Source of the DNA: Welwitschia mirabilis
Taxonomy: Eukaryota; Gnetophyta; Gnetopsida; Welwitschiales
NCBI GenBank assembly: GCA_051453625.1
Contig: JBOZIK010000001.1
Span: 245,224,377 to 245,288,376, forward strand
Length of the DNA: 64,000 bases
Direction: 5' to 3'
Shown here: in pieces, positions 22,224 to 34,849 of the stretch
Numbering within the stretch: the stretch's first letter is position 1
Layout: each line of letters starts with the position of its first letter
Translations under genes and position numbers: made by a program
The notes under the pieces: generated by a model
What the model was told of the DNA's origin: nothing
The model's database searches: none
Seen by the model: only the letters and a program-made list of their open reading frames with translations

Positions 22224-23220
22224 TTCTGTAAATTGTTGTCTATAAGTATAGTTCTATCAGAATACATTTTTACCAAGAATAGTCATTCTTGACAAAGCAT
22301 GTATCCTAATCAAAAGTCTTTATTTTGAGTTAAAATTTAAAAAAAAGAAAATTTCCATATAAAATTATTAATGATTAAAGTATGTGTGTAGATATGGTAA
22401 TTTAGTTGTATGTTTTTCTAGCATTTTGTTAATATAATAACTTATTCTAAAGCATTTTATTGAAACTAGTTAACTATTCTATGGTATTTTTAATTAAATT
22501 CTAGTCCTGTTAATGTGTTATCAAATTATTTATTTTTTAATTTCTAAGTTTCCTTATTAAATTCAAAGTTCAAACTTAATTTAATCATTTAAAATATTAA
22601 AGAGGGTCTATTCCTCATCTTTTAAACATCTATATATTATGATCTATGTAGACTATGTTACTAAATGAGGTNNNNNNNNNNNNNNNNNNNNNNNNNNNNN
22701 NNNNNNNNNNNNNNNNNNNNNNNNNNNNNNNNNNNNNNNNNNNNNNNNNNNNNNNNNNNNNNNNNNNNNNNTTCTGTAAATTGTTTTCTATAAGTAGAGT
22801 TCTATCAAAATACCTTTTTACCAAGAATAGTCATTCTTGACAAAGTATATATCCTAATCAAAAGTATTTATTTTGAGTTAAAATTTAAAAAAAAGAAAAT
22901 CTCCATATAAAAATTATTAACGATTAAAGTATGTGTGTAGGTATGGTAATTTACTTGTATGTTTTTCTAGCATTTTGTTGATATAATAACTTACTTTTAA
23001 GCATTTTATTGAAACTAGTTAACTATTCTATAGTATTTTTCATTAAATTCTAGGCTTGTTAATGTGTCATCAAATTATTTATTTTTTAATTTCTAAGTTC
23101 CCTTATTAAATTCAAAGTTCAAACTTAATTTAATAATTTAAAACATTAAAGAGGGTCTATTCCTCATCTTTTAAACATCTATATATTGTGATCTATGTAG
23201 ACTATGTTACTAAATGATGT
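22224..23220. repeat. 448-base segment repeated on both sides of a 100-N gap
   Basis: Sequence 22,224-22,671 recurs at 22,772-23,220, about 95% alike. The left copy ends exactly at the N-run (22,672-22,771) and the right copy begins exactly at its end. This is the signature of unmerged overlapping contig ends. Confidence 0.9.
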
Positions 23221-23229
23221 GAAGTTATC

Positions 23230-23640
23230 ATAAATAGAACTGATAATTCTATAATAATTATTAGATTCCTAAAAGAACACCTTGTATTATACTTTTATCA
23301 TCCTAAAGTCATTATTAGTAATGGACAAGATCCATGTTGGAAAAAAATAATAGTTGACTTAATAAAAAAATGTGGAATAACCCATCACATTTCAACATAC
23401 TATCACTTGTAGATAAGTGATTTGAGAAACCAATAACTGAAAATGTTTTTGTAAAAAAATAGAACGTTCAGATAAAAAATCTTGATTCCTCCAACCTAAT
23501 GATGCTCTTTATCCTTATCTAGCTACTTATAAGATCTTCATTATGTTACCTTATCATCTTACATTTGGAAATATTTATAGTTTGAGATGGTTAATGTACA
23601 ATAAACTTAAAGAAGTTGGGAGTGAAGCCTATGAAAACTA
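23230..23640 (+). pseudogene. Ty3-gypsy integrase relic
   Basis: Plus-strand frames give FLKEHLVLYFYHPKVIISNG, then IKKCGITHHISTYYH, then ATYKIFIMLPYHLTFGN. They align in order with the gypsy integrase core (FLKENIF..G.P..I.SD.G.HF, KYG..H..STPYHPQ, AYRTAYKT..GMSPY.LVYG). The aspartate of the SDNG word is not kept (SNG), the PHPQ/HPQ word has a stop, and frames shift. It is a dead fragment of about 400 bases. It may belong with the LTR-like promoter at 21.8 kb (inference). Confidence 0.6.
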
Positions 23641-23676
23641 TAAATAAATAAATAAATAAATAAATGAATGAATAAA
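23641..23676. repeat. (AAAT)n microsatellite
   Basis: Nine tetranucleotide units, the last ones drifting to GAAT. Confidence 0.95.
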
Positions 23677-24299
23677 ACAAAGAGTAAAATCTTGCCATGC
23701 CAAGAATATCCTTAAGAAACTATTTGAACTCATGATCTTGCATTACTATATGATTAAAAAGTTTATACATTTCCTAGTAAATTCATATCCAAGCATATTA
23801 AACCTTTTCAATTTATAGATATTTTCTCATGGCATAGTTATGATTTTAAATCTTATGAATAAATATTCTTTTATAATTATTGCTAGAATTAGACTCTTTT
23901 ATGAATCTATGTCTTTATACCATGACTTTAATTTCATTTTATAACTAGAATTATAGGCTTATTAAAAACCTTATGGTAATTAAGAAATGATCTTCAATAA
24001 TGTTAATTCTCAGATTTTGTTCTTAACATAAACTTAGAATTATGATAAATATGTAGTTCAACATATTCACCTTATAAGGATTTGTTCTTATAGGTAACTT
24101 TAATATAATTTTTAATTGAGGATTAATTTATGAAATAAATGCTAAAACAAATATTTCAACTTCTAGCTACATCATGATACCTAATATTCTATATAAACTT
24201 TTTGATGTGGTTATGGTTTTAGTTATATCCAAGAGTTCTTACCTATAGGTTGATACTTTTCCTTTGAAGATATGATCAAAGAGATATAAATCATATGAT
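23677..24299. other. AT-rich stretch, nothing recognised
   Basis: No coding or structural feature could be supported. Confidence 0.5.
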
Positions 24300-25150
24300 G
24301 AAGGGAAGAAAATAGAAATTGGAATACATTTACATAGAAAGGATGTATGCCATGAATGTAGAAAACATTCATAATATGCATTTACATATAAGAGGAGAGT
24401 TACACATGATAATCTTTTATTTACTCATGTATCTCATGAGGAATATACATGTGTACATAGAAGATATTCATATGAATAATGCCTAGTAACAAAGTGATTT
24501 TTCCATAAAAAAGATAATTAAAAAAATTGTGAAGCACATTTGTGGAGGAAAATACACACTATAAAGACCTTTACCTCTATGGGGAAGATGCACATTACAT
24601 ATTAAAGACTTCTACTTTTTTGTGGAAATTACACATGGTATGTAGATATTCTTAGCATCACAATTTATTAGATATAACATGTATTCATAATAGGAATTGC
24701 TTATAAAAACTAGATAATAAGCATGAGAATGCATTCTATACTACTTTTAAAAAATTAAAACATATGCAAGTATTATTTTCTATGTTGAAAAAATAAAATA
24801 TATTAAAAAACATGACCATGAAAGACATTTAATTTGAGAGTGCAAGAGAGAGGGAGAGGTAGGAAAGGAAGGTCAAGAGAGAATGAAAGATAATATTTCA
24901 TACATGGATGATAGATACTCTATATAAGGAATACCTCCATAATATTTACACTATGGGTGTGAAAATTTATGTATAAGAACTCTATTTTTTAGGGAAGACA
25001 TGTATGCTATAGATTTAAGATCTTTATATGAATCTAATCGATAATAAATATGACACATATATCTAATAGGCATTACTTATGAAAAGTAGGTAACTAACAT
25101 GAGAATGCACTATTTATATCAATTATAAAAGATAGAAATGTTTTTGAGCA
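24300..25150. repeat. Degenerate repeats, including a 100-base duplication
   Basis: Words like GGAAGATGCACATTACATAT, GTGGAAATTACACATGG and GGGAAGACATGTATGC recur at irregular 50-100 base spacing and match the 8.15-8.42 kb repeat in reverse complement. A block at about 24,660-24,760 recurs at about 25,045-25,140, sharing AACATGAGAATGCA / AGCATGAGAATGCA and a preceding AATAGG-ATT(G/A)CTTAT-A word. Confidence 0.5.
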
Positions 25151-26859
25151 TAAGTTTTGATGGGGAGTTAGATAGTATATGGAAACATAAATATGCATAT
25201 ATTCATGAGTATATATGAGTCATATCTGAATACATACTCTTATTACCACATTTATAACACATTCTAGTTAGACCTACTTTATGGATAAACACATTCATAT
25301 CTAATGATCTATTTCAATAATGAGGAAATTAAGATATCTAACTTAATATTCAATTGATAGTGTTATATATAAACTTTAGAGAATATGTTCTCTTGATGTA
25401 GCTTTTATTTTACATTTGTGATGAATTTAAAGATGTGAAGCTACTAATGAATAAAAATACATTATAATGCATATCTAGTAAGAACTAGATTTAATATTAT
25501 TAGATATGTGTTAAAAGTTTTAATAAAAATGAATTTTTAGAATGTAAGATTATTTTAGTTCATTTATTTAACTAAGTACTCCATTTTCTATTTTATATTA
25601 TAAATAAAATAAACCTTTTATATAGGTAATAAAATTTAAATCCTCATCTAATTTATAGGACCATGTATGATGCATTTTAATGATTTAAATTAGATTTATG
25701 AAGCTAGCCATGGTTTATTATTAATTTGAGTGATCAATTTTAAATTATGTATGTAACTATAAGTTATTATAATGAAAGATAGAAGAATAAAACCTAATTT
25801 TCACCTAGTCATTTTTTTTAATACACATACTTATTTCAAACTAATGATGATGCCATCTTATACTTATTTGATGTTTTTTAGTCTTTAGCCATCCACTTTA
25901 CATGATTCTATTACACTTATTATAGGTACTACAAACCTATTTTCTGATAACATCTATCTATGATTCCTTTTTAATTCTTATACCTCTATGTTTAGTTTTA
26001 GCCTCATAGCTTGACTATGTACTGCACAAATCTAGTATCACTAAGATTTCTACAATGTTACTTTCTTACTATCTTATAGCCTTTTTCATTACAACCATCA
26101 TGGCAAGTAAATCATAAAAGGCTATTAAGATGATATGCAGTTAAAGATATTCTCATATATATGTAGTACTTTAATTTTAAATAATGATAAAAATGTATCT
26201 TTTTCTTTAAATATATGAGGATGTATGATATTGTCTAACTATTTGACTTAATTTAAATATTAGGACAATGTATAAATTGACTAAGGGAATGAAAATTAGC
26301 ATCATTTTCTAAGACTTACATTAACAACAATGTAACTATGTTGAAATTAATATTTATTATTTACTTAAAAAATTTAAAAAGTGAAATTTTTATAGGATGA
26401 GAGTTCTACATGTTGAAAACAAATGAAAACTTTGTAACTATCATGACTCTAGTAACTTCTTAGTAATATATAACTACAAACTACATTTTGTAAGCATGAA
26501 ATTAATTATTCATATGGTATAAATAAAATATACATAAATTGTCTAAATTTTAAGATTCTTTATGACACTTTAATGTAGAATTTTCTATGGAACTATAAAA
26601 TGGGTCATTGAATAATGCATTTTCACTTATATTTGTAAACTTTAGACCCCTTACCTTTAGTAAATAAAATTTTTAAAGACTTTATTACCATATTAGTAAT
26701 TAATTTATTCCTAATTACATCTATCTTGCCTTAAGAAAGACTAATTTAAATTATTTTCTTTATAAAACATTCTACGCTACCTAAATCTCATGAAAGCAGA
26801 TCTAGTTAAAGAAACTAGTACCACTATCAAAACTATGAACTTATTGATGTTATAGAGAT
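25151..26859. other. AT-rich stretch, no gene recognised
   Basis: I found no conserved motif on either strand. Confidence 0.5.
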
Positions 26860-27170
26860 AATAGGATTTTACATATTTCAAATTACCTAAATAGATCTAA
26901 AGTAATTAATATACCTAATATCCTAGTTCTAAACAATTCATAATTACTAAAGGACTACATACCTATGTCTTGCCCAAGACGATTACCCCTACTCATGTAC
27001 TAAATAACAAGGATGTACTAATAGATAACTTATATTCTAAGGAGAGATATAAAAGAGTAACCTATCTTTAGGGCTAGGATCATTCATTCTTCATCTATAT
27101 TTTAGATATAAATGATACTAAGCTTAGAGTTTACCTTCATTAGAGTTTAATTAATCATCATTTTTTGGGA
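26860..27170 (+). promoter_or_regulatory. LTR-like U3/R stretch with TATA box
   Basis: GAGATATAAAAGAG (27,044-27,057) is followed by AGGGCTAGGATCATTCATTC and TTCATCTATATTTTAG. This arrangement is typical of plant LTR promoters, where the TATA box is followed by CATTCATTC-type leader. No LTR partner or polyprotein was recognised nearby. Confidence 0.35.
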
Positions 27171-29379
27171 CTAAAATATTTTTAAAATTATAATGAATAT
27201 CATGAGCTATTTTTTTATTATGAGATGCTAAACCTTATTTCTCCCTTTCTAGGTATGAGAAAATGACTATTTCATTCGGTAATCATCATGTGATGCATTA
27301 AATTTAAACTTTAATCTAGTATTCCCTATAATGGATGCATTGAGAATGGAACTTTGATTTGTAATTGGATTTCCTTTACTTTCTTATCTCTAATTAATTA
27401 ATATTACTAGCTATGTAATAGTTCTTTCCAAATGGTCTTTTTTGGTTTTACATTTAAAATTTTAATGCTTTGGATGACTTAGATGATTGATATATTAGTA
27501 AATAATATATTTCATATTATCTTACTGTTTTTCCATTTACAAAATGATATTCCTTACTTGTATTTTCTTTGAAATTATAATATACATTAGAATAATTTAT
27601 TATCTATTTAAAAAGTGAAGTTTTAATCATAGAAATATTTATTATTTGGATAGGATTTACATGATACATGGCCTTTTGAATATCTATTCTAGATTTCTAA
27701 GAGGAGATATCAATTCATTAGTTCATTACTTTTTAATCCCTTACACTCAACACTAATCTATAAAATAATTAATAAATTTTAAAAATCTTCTAAAGAGATA
27801 TGTATTCACTATATAAAAATGATAGTTAGGGTCATCTCATATTTTAATAGAAGCTTTATTTTCTTATTTTGAAACTACTACATACACCTTAATCACTAGA
27901 AAACATCTTTCATGGATTATAATATATTATATAAGTTAAGGCCTAATAGTGATCTACATAATATAATATATGATTTAGATATCCACATTAAATTTTAGAA
28001 GTTTATAGTAAGAGGAAAAGATGTGCTATATAAAGTTAATAAGAAAAATATATGAATAGTAGGATCTAAAATAAAGAGTCTTTCCTTTTAAAAAAAAAAT
28101 ATATAAAGGGATAGAGAGTTTGAAGGAATTAATAGATCTAAAAATTGGTAAGGTGAAAATATATTTTTAGAATTTAAAATTCCTATAAGATATATCTTAG
28201 AAAATTAGATATGATAAATAAAGTAAGGGAATGACTCTCATAACATTACAAAAATAGAATGCAAACCTATTTTTAGATTAGATTGATCTAAAGTGAGGAA
28301 ATTAATATTAATAAGAGAGTACATAAGCTAAAGAAGTTAATAAAAGTAGAATAATTAAGAATAAAATATGGCCCAAATATAAAGAAAGTGAAAGAAAGAA
28401 AAATGATAAACACAAAAATTATAATTTGAAAAATATTATAAACACATCAATCAGAAGGATGTATATGGATAGCATCATCATAAGATGGTTGATTAATCGT
28501 GAGAATATGTTAACAAGAGTAAAACTATAAAAAGGTGTGTCACATATCAACATAGTATTCCCCATTATAGCAAATGAAAAAAAATGTTAAACATTGAAAA
28601 AAACAATTAAACATTCCTTTTACTCATATTATTTTGGTATAGATGTGGGGATATTGCATTATAAATAAGTGTTTGAGGAGGATATTAAATCAATTATGGA
28701 AGAAGTTATTATCATTGCATAATAATACATTAGATATTAAGCAATAAGAAAAAGTTTTAGTAATATAAATACAATTTTCAAAAAGCTTGTGGTAATCATT
28801 AAATGAGATTTTAATCTTTTCTATATTATAATGAAAGCCCTTTTGTGACATGAACTAAATAATGTAAATAGTTTAGTAGAGATGAAATACTCTAGGACTA
28901 GATCTAAGCATTATAATGGGATAAGATTATCATATTAAAGAGGAACCACTTCTTACATATAAATAAATTATCCATAAGAGATAAGCTCAAGTTTTCTAGG
29001 AAGACCTATCACATTATAAAGGAATTGTTAGCATAGGAACTCAAGCTTAGATAAAAGAAGTGGTTATTATATCCTTGTTATTTTACTTTTGGTTAAGAAA
29101 ATATTTGTTAATTAAATATATAAAATGAATTCATATTTAAAAGGACCTCCATCATCTAAAAGCATATTTAGAAGCTCCAAAAGTCACATTTTAGGTTTTT
29201 GTTAGTGTTGAAGGATGGAAGGAACATCAACCTTATTAAGTTAGTTATACAAAAGATGAAATAGATGTCATAACCTTTATATTTAATTCTAAATCAGAAA
29301 ATGTTTATATATAGTTACAATATGAGGGAATACATTTAGTAGAAATAAGAAATCCCAAAAAGAAGGAGTCCTCTCAATA
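27171..29379. other. AT-rich stretch, no gene recognised
   Basis: Only A/T runs are notable. No frame resembles a known protein. Confidence 0.5.
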
Positions 29380-29435
29380 ATAATAGTAGTAGTACTAGAA
29401 GGAGCAGTGCTAGTAAGAGGAGTTGTAAGACAACA

Positions 29436-29470
<35 letters not shown>

Positions 29471-29976
29471 ACAAANNNNNNNNNNNNNNNNNNNNNNNNN
29501 NNNNNNNNNNNNNNNNNNNNNNNNNNNNNNNNNNNNNNNNNNNNNNNNNNNNNNNNNNNNNNNNNNNNNNNNNNNTAAGACAACAAAAAAAAAGGAAAAA
29601 AAAAGATCCAAGTGGGATATTTCCAAAGGAAAATGAACAAAATAGAAAGATAAAATATTAGCTATAGTAGCATTAGTTAGATAGGAGACTACAAAAGAAA
29701 ATAGTAAATTCTAAAAATGATAAGAAACAGATAAAAATAAAAAAGATAAAATAGGTTATTAGGCCCAATACAAAAATAAAAATAAATAATAATAAAAATT
29801 AAAATCCAAATNNNNNNNNNNNNNNNNNNNNNNNNNNNNNNNNNNNNNNNNNNNNNNNNNNNNNNNNNNNNNNNNNNNNNNNNNNNNNNNNNNNNNNNNN
29901 NNNNNNNNNNNATAAAATAGGTTACTAGGCCCAATACAAAAAGAAAAAATAATAATAATAAAAATTAAAATCCAAA
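29380..29976. repeat. Simple repeats and two 100-N gaps with repeated flanks
   Basis: (AGT)n-like sequence at 29,380-29,415 and (CA)n(A)n at 29,433-29,475 precede N at 29,476-29,575. TAAGACAACA occurs on both sides of that gap. A second gap at 29,812-29,911 is flanked by two copies of a 66-base stretch containing GGTTA(T/C)TAGGCCCAATAC. Open frames across these gaps are not genes. Confidence 0.85.
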
Positions 29977-31307
29977 TGCACAAATTTATCATAAGGGAAA
30001 AAAACCAAAAATAGGCTCTACTAAAACAAAGTAGTAGTATCTAAGAGGAAGAAAAGCATGATACCATTTTTATTTGTACTTTGTTGAATCAAATCTAAAG
30101 TTAAATTTTTTCCCCTATATATAGTTCTTTAAGCTTAGAGAATAACTTTAATGGTAAAAAAAAACTAATGATGACTCTAATTACACATAGAATAGTTTCA
30201 AGTGTAAAGATTTATATTATATGTAAATAGATAAATCCAAAGGAAAATTCATAAATGGGAAAAAAGTTAGAGAATTAGAAGGAGAAAGGAGAAGCCAATA
30301 GCTAGAAGCAACAACACTAAAAGCGTAAGGAGGAGGGGAAAGAGGGCTAACACCATTAATACAACTATTAATAGCATTCATATTCATAATTTAGTTAACA
30401 TAATTAACATCAAAAGTAATATGATCATTTTTAAAATCAACATCAATAATAACAATGCTAGTAGTGGTAGAAACATTAGTAGTAGCATGAATAATAACAA
30501 CAACATTAGTAATAGTACTGATAAAAGAAAGGATAGAAAAAGTAGAAATAACATAGCTCTAAAAATCATAAATGTCTCCATGAATGTAGATATTAGTATT
30601 CTATCTTGGAAGTTTCTATTACTACTAGAAAAATTGAAATAAAGAATAAATATAAAAACATTATCTTAAAGTGGTACTTAATAAGAATTGAGCTAATGAA
30701 GATTACATAGAAGAAAAAACTAAAAATGTAAACATGTAAAGAAGATGCTCACTGATCTATATTTTCATGTTATTTTTAATAAAGAATACTTGACTAGACC
30801 TCATTGCTTTTAGTATAGTAGTTTTTCACTATATTTTTATTATGTACATAGTTTTTTTATGATAAAATGTTTTTATATAAATAGTTAGATGGATCTTATC
30901 TTGGTTGAATCACTTACAGGTTTTATTAAAGTAATGTATAAATTGCTTTTTCTTAATAAATCTATTTTAGTTTTTTGTATTTTTAGTATGTTTAATTTTT
31001 TTATTTCTTACACCTATGAGTTCTAATGTTTTCTAGATATTTTACTTATTAGGTGTTCCATTTTCTTATTAGTTTTTTTTAATCTATAGGATAATAAAGG
31101 TACACACTAGTTATATTCTTTTATATTTTAATATAATATCGTGTATGTATCTATATCACAATTTTTGTACTCATTTTATATCTATGTATGACATTTTGAA
31201 TAGTAATACTAGATAATAAATCACAATCTTAATAATACGATTATATATTGTATTAAATTTTTTTCATATTAGCATGATAATTATTTATTTATTTAATTTA
31301 GATTCAT
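29977..31307. other. Spacer with degenerate trinucleotide repeats
   Basis: At 30,370-30,540 the text is dominated by AAT, AGT, ACA and AAC triplets, a decayed trinucleotide microsatellite. Frames on both strands here encode only low-complexity S/N or L runs. Nothing else is seen. Confidence 0.6.
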
Positions 31308-31683
31308 CACTATAATTATCAATAATGATTATAGGATAATTTAATAGATATGGTTGAAAATTATAAACCATGTTTAAACATGACTAAACATTGTATGATT
31401 TTCAGTTATAGTCAAAGAAATATAGCAACTAAAGAAAATATGTTTGTGTACTCTTTAATCTTAGTTAAAATAAAATTATTCCTAAATGTAACAAGTTTTT
31501 ATAGTCTGTAGCCATTATCTATATTGAACCACAACTAAAGACAATGCCTATTATAATTTTTAATAATAATTAAGATTAAATAATGCCTAAATAAAACAAA
31601 GGTTTGAGTCATGATATTTACATTCTCTTCAGCCATAATTGAATCAAAGGAATGGATAAATATAAAACTATTATTAAGCATTC

Positions 31684-34335
31684 ATAGGTTCTAGACATAT
31701 TTCCTAATTAAATTTGACATAAACAATATGTTTAGGCTTGTTATTATAACTCATAGCAAACCATTGTTAAAATAATAGAGTAATTTTATTCTTAAACTAT
31801 AACAAATAAATAATAATGGCTAATAAAATGGGACAAAAAGACATACTTCATTAGAGTAGTAGAGATGTATATAAAGACTATAAAGAGAGGTAAGAAGAAA
31901 TTGTTTAGGACATCACCTTAGAAATATGCTCCTTTCACATAAAATAAACACAAAAAAGAGAGGTAGAACTAACAAAATAACTAATTAAAACTATAAGAAA
32001 CTAATGAATCAATCAAGAATCTATCAAAATATTTAAATATTAAGCCTTCGAGAATGATATCTCTTAAATGAATTTTGGCATTAACATCTTGGAATATATT
32101 GAAGCATTTAATTGTTCAAAGATTATATCAAGACTGAAAGTGCAAAGAAAAAATGAAATTTTTCTTCTTTTATTTCTAGTAATCCTATTAAAGATCACTT
32201 AAAAAATTAAGTAAATATATTTAAAGTTATACTACAAACAATGTAGCAAAGTATCGAGTTTAAACACATGTAGATAGAAAATTTTAGAAAGAATTAGCAT
32301 GTCCACATAATAAACATTTAACCTTCTTATTATGAAAGTGTTGTAAATGTTCACCAAGAGATAGATCCTAGTGAGAAAGAGATCATATAAAACTCTTCAC
32401 CTTAAGATAGTTTGTAGAGTTTCAGATCTTTATAAAGATTTTTAACCAATTAACAGTATTACCTAAGCTTCACTTTACTAAAATCCTAGTCTAATAAGTA
32501 TCATTTAAAATAGAAGTATAAATTTATTTAAATAAATAATTTATTATGCTTTGACTTCTTTTCATGGATGAAATCTAATAAATTCATAGATTATTTGTAA
32601 GACTGGTTAACTATTAAAAATAATTGCAATTGCATATAAATGTGAAACTAGATCAAGGTAGTCATAATAAGAGGATTCCAATATTTAAAATAACTACAAG
32701 AAACAAAACCATTTTCCTTCATAGTATTAAGTAATTGACCATGAACATGTCCTCTATTAAATAAACTATTGTGCAAAATGAGAAGTCTAACAATAGTATA
32801 GTGATATGAAGGCAACTGAGAAGACCTTATCTAATATCTCACTTTAACTAATAATCCCATCAAATATAAAATGGACTATACTCACCTCTATTATTAACTT
32901 TTGAAGAGAATAAAATATAGATAATATTGAGAATATTAAAATACTGCTAAGTCTATTTACAATCTNNNNNNNNNNNNNNNNNNNNNNNNNNNNNNNNNNN
33001 NNNNNNNNNNNNNNNNNNNNNNNNNNNNNNNNNNNNNNNNNNNNNNNNNNNNNNNNNNNNNNNNNATAGGTTCTAGACATATTTCCTAATTAACTTCAAC
33101 ATAAACAATATGTTTTAGGCTTGTCATTATAACTCATAGCAAAACATTGTTGAAATGACAGAGTAATTTTATTCTTAAACTATAACAAATAAATAATAAT
33201 GACTAATAACATGGGACAAAAAGACATACTTCATTAGAGTACTAGAGATGTATATAAATATTATAAAGAGAGGTAAGAAGAAATCATTTAGGACATCACC
33301 TTAGAAATATGCTCATTTCACATAAAATAAACACAAAAAAGAGAGGTAGAAATAAAGAAATAACTAATTAAAACTATTAAAAATTAATGAATTAATTAAG
33401 AATCTGTTAAAATATTTAAATATTAAGCCTTTAAGAATGATATCTCTTAACTAAATTTTTGCATTAATATATTGAAGCATTTAATTGTTCAAAGATTATG
33501 TCAAGACTGAAAGTGCAAAGAAAAAATGACATTTTTCTTCTTCTATTTCTAGTAATCCTATTATATATCACTTAAAAAATTAAGTAAAGATATTTAAAGT
33601 TACACTACAAATAATGTAGAAAAATATTGAGTTTAAACACATGTAGATAGAAAATTTTGGAAAAACTTAGCATGCCCACATAATAAACATTTAACCTTGT
33701 TATTATGAAGTTGCAAATGTTCACCAAGAGATAGATCCTAGTGAGGAAGAGATAATATAAAAATCTTCACCTTAGGATAGTTTGGAGAGTTTCAGATCTT
33801 TATAAGGATTTTTAACTAATTAACAATGTTACCTAAGCTCCACTTTACTAAAATCCTAGTCTAATAAATATCATTTAAAATAGAAGTATAAATTTATTTA
33901 ACTAAATGATTTATTATGCTTTGACTTCTTTTCATGGATGAAATCTAATAAATTCATAGATTATTTGTAAGACTGTTTAACTATTAAAAATAATTGCAAT
34001 TGCATATAAATATGAAACTAGATCAAGGTAGTCATAATAAAAGGATTCCAATATTTAAAATAACTACAATAAACAAAACCATTTTCCTTCATAGTATTAA
34101 GTAATTAACCATGAACATGTCCTGTATTAAATAAAATATTGTGCAAAATGAGAAGTCTAACAATAGTATAGTGATCTGAAGGCAACTGAGAAAACCTTAT
34201 CTAATATCTCACTTTAACCAATAATCCCATCAAATATAAAATGGACTATACTCACCTATATTATTAACTTTTGAAGAGAATAAAATATAGATAATATTGA
34301 GAATATTAAAATACTGCTAAGTCTATTTACAATCT
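31684..34335. repeat. 1.28-kb segment repeated on both sides of a 100-N gap
   Basis: Sequence 31,684-32,965 recurs at 33,066-34,335, about 94-95% alike. Each copy ends or begins exactly at the N-run (32,966-33,065). It probably represents one locus present twice. It lies downstream, in minus-strand sense, of the LINE reverse transcriptase relic. Confidence 0.92.
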
Positions 34336-34849
34336 ATAGTAATAGCTTATAAATTTTTTTTACAAGCTTGAGAACCAAAATACGTAGGAATGGTCATTTA
34401 ATTCAAAACATTAAAACCTTGCTTATGAAAATATGAAATTTTAAGATTGATAAATTTAATTTAAAGAATACACTTTTCTTAAGGAACTTAATGAGATCTA
34501 TTTTTAGTAGGCCAAGTATTCAATAAAAAATTAGAAAGCATAAATCCATACATATGAAAAGCATTATTTAAAAGAATTATAAATCTTAATAAGTGAACTA
34601 GAGTAGATGAAATAATGTGTTTTACTAATACTTGATACCTTAGTAAGATTAATGGTTTGTATTTTTATTTTTTGATTTTCTCATTAATTTTTTACATGAT
34701 AAGAAATATACATTTCATAAATCTACATGAGAAGTAAAAATTCCAATAGTTTAAAAGATTCCCTTATTTAAATTTAAGTAATTTAAATGTATCAATTTTT
34801 ATCATTAAATGTATGCTATTAGTGGGTATGATGTTATTCTAATTAATTT

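Noticed and set aside
29289-29661. Small frames rich in F, L, V or K
   Set aside because: They translate simple repeats and N.
30384-30642. Leu/Met-rich and Asn/Ser-rich frames
   Set aside because: Degenerate trinucleotide repeats read in both directions; low complexity, no conservation signal.
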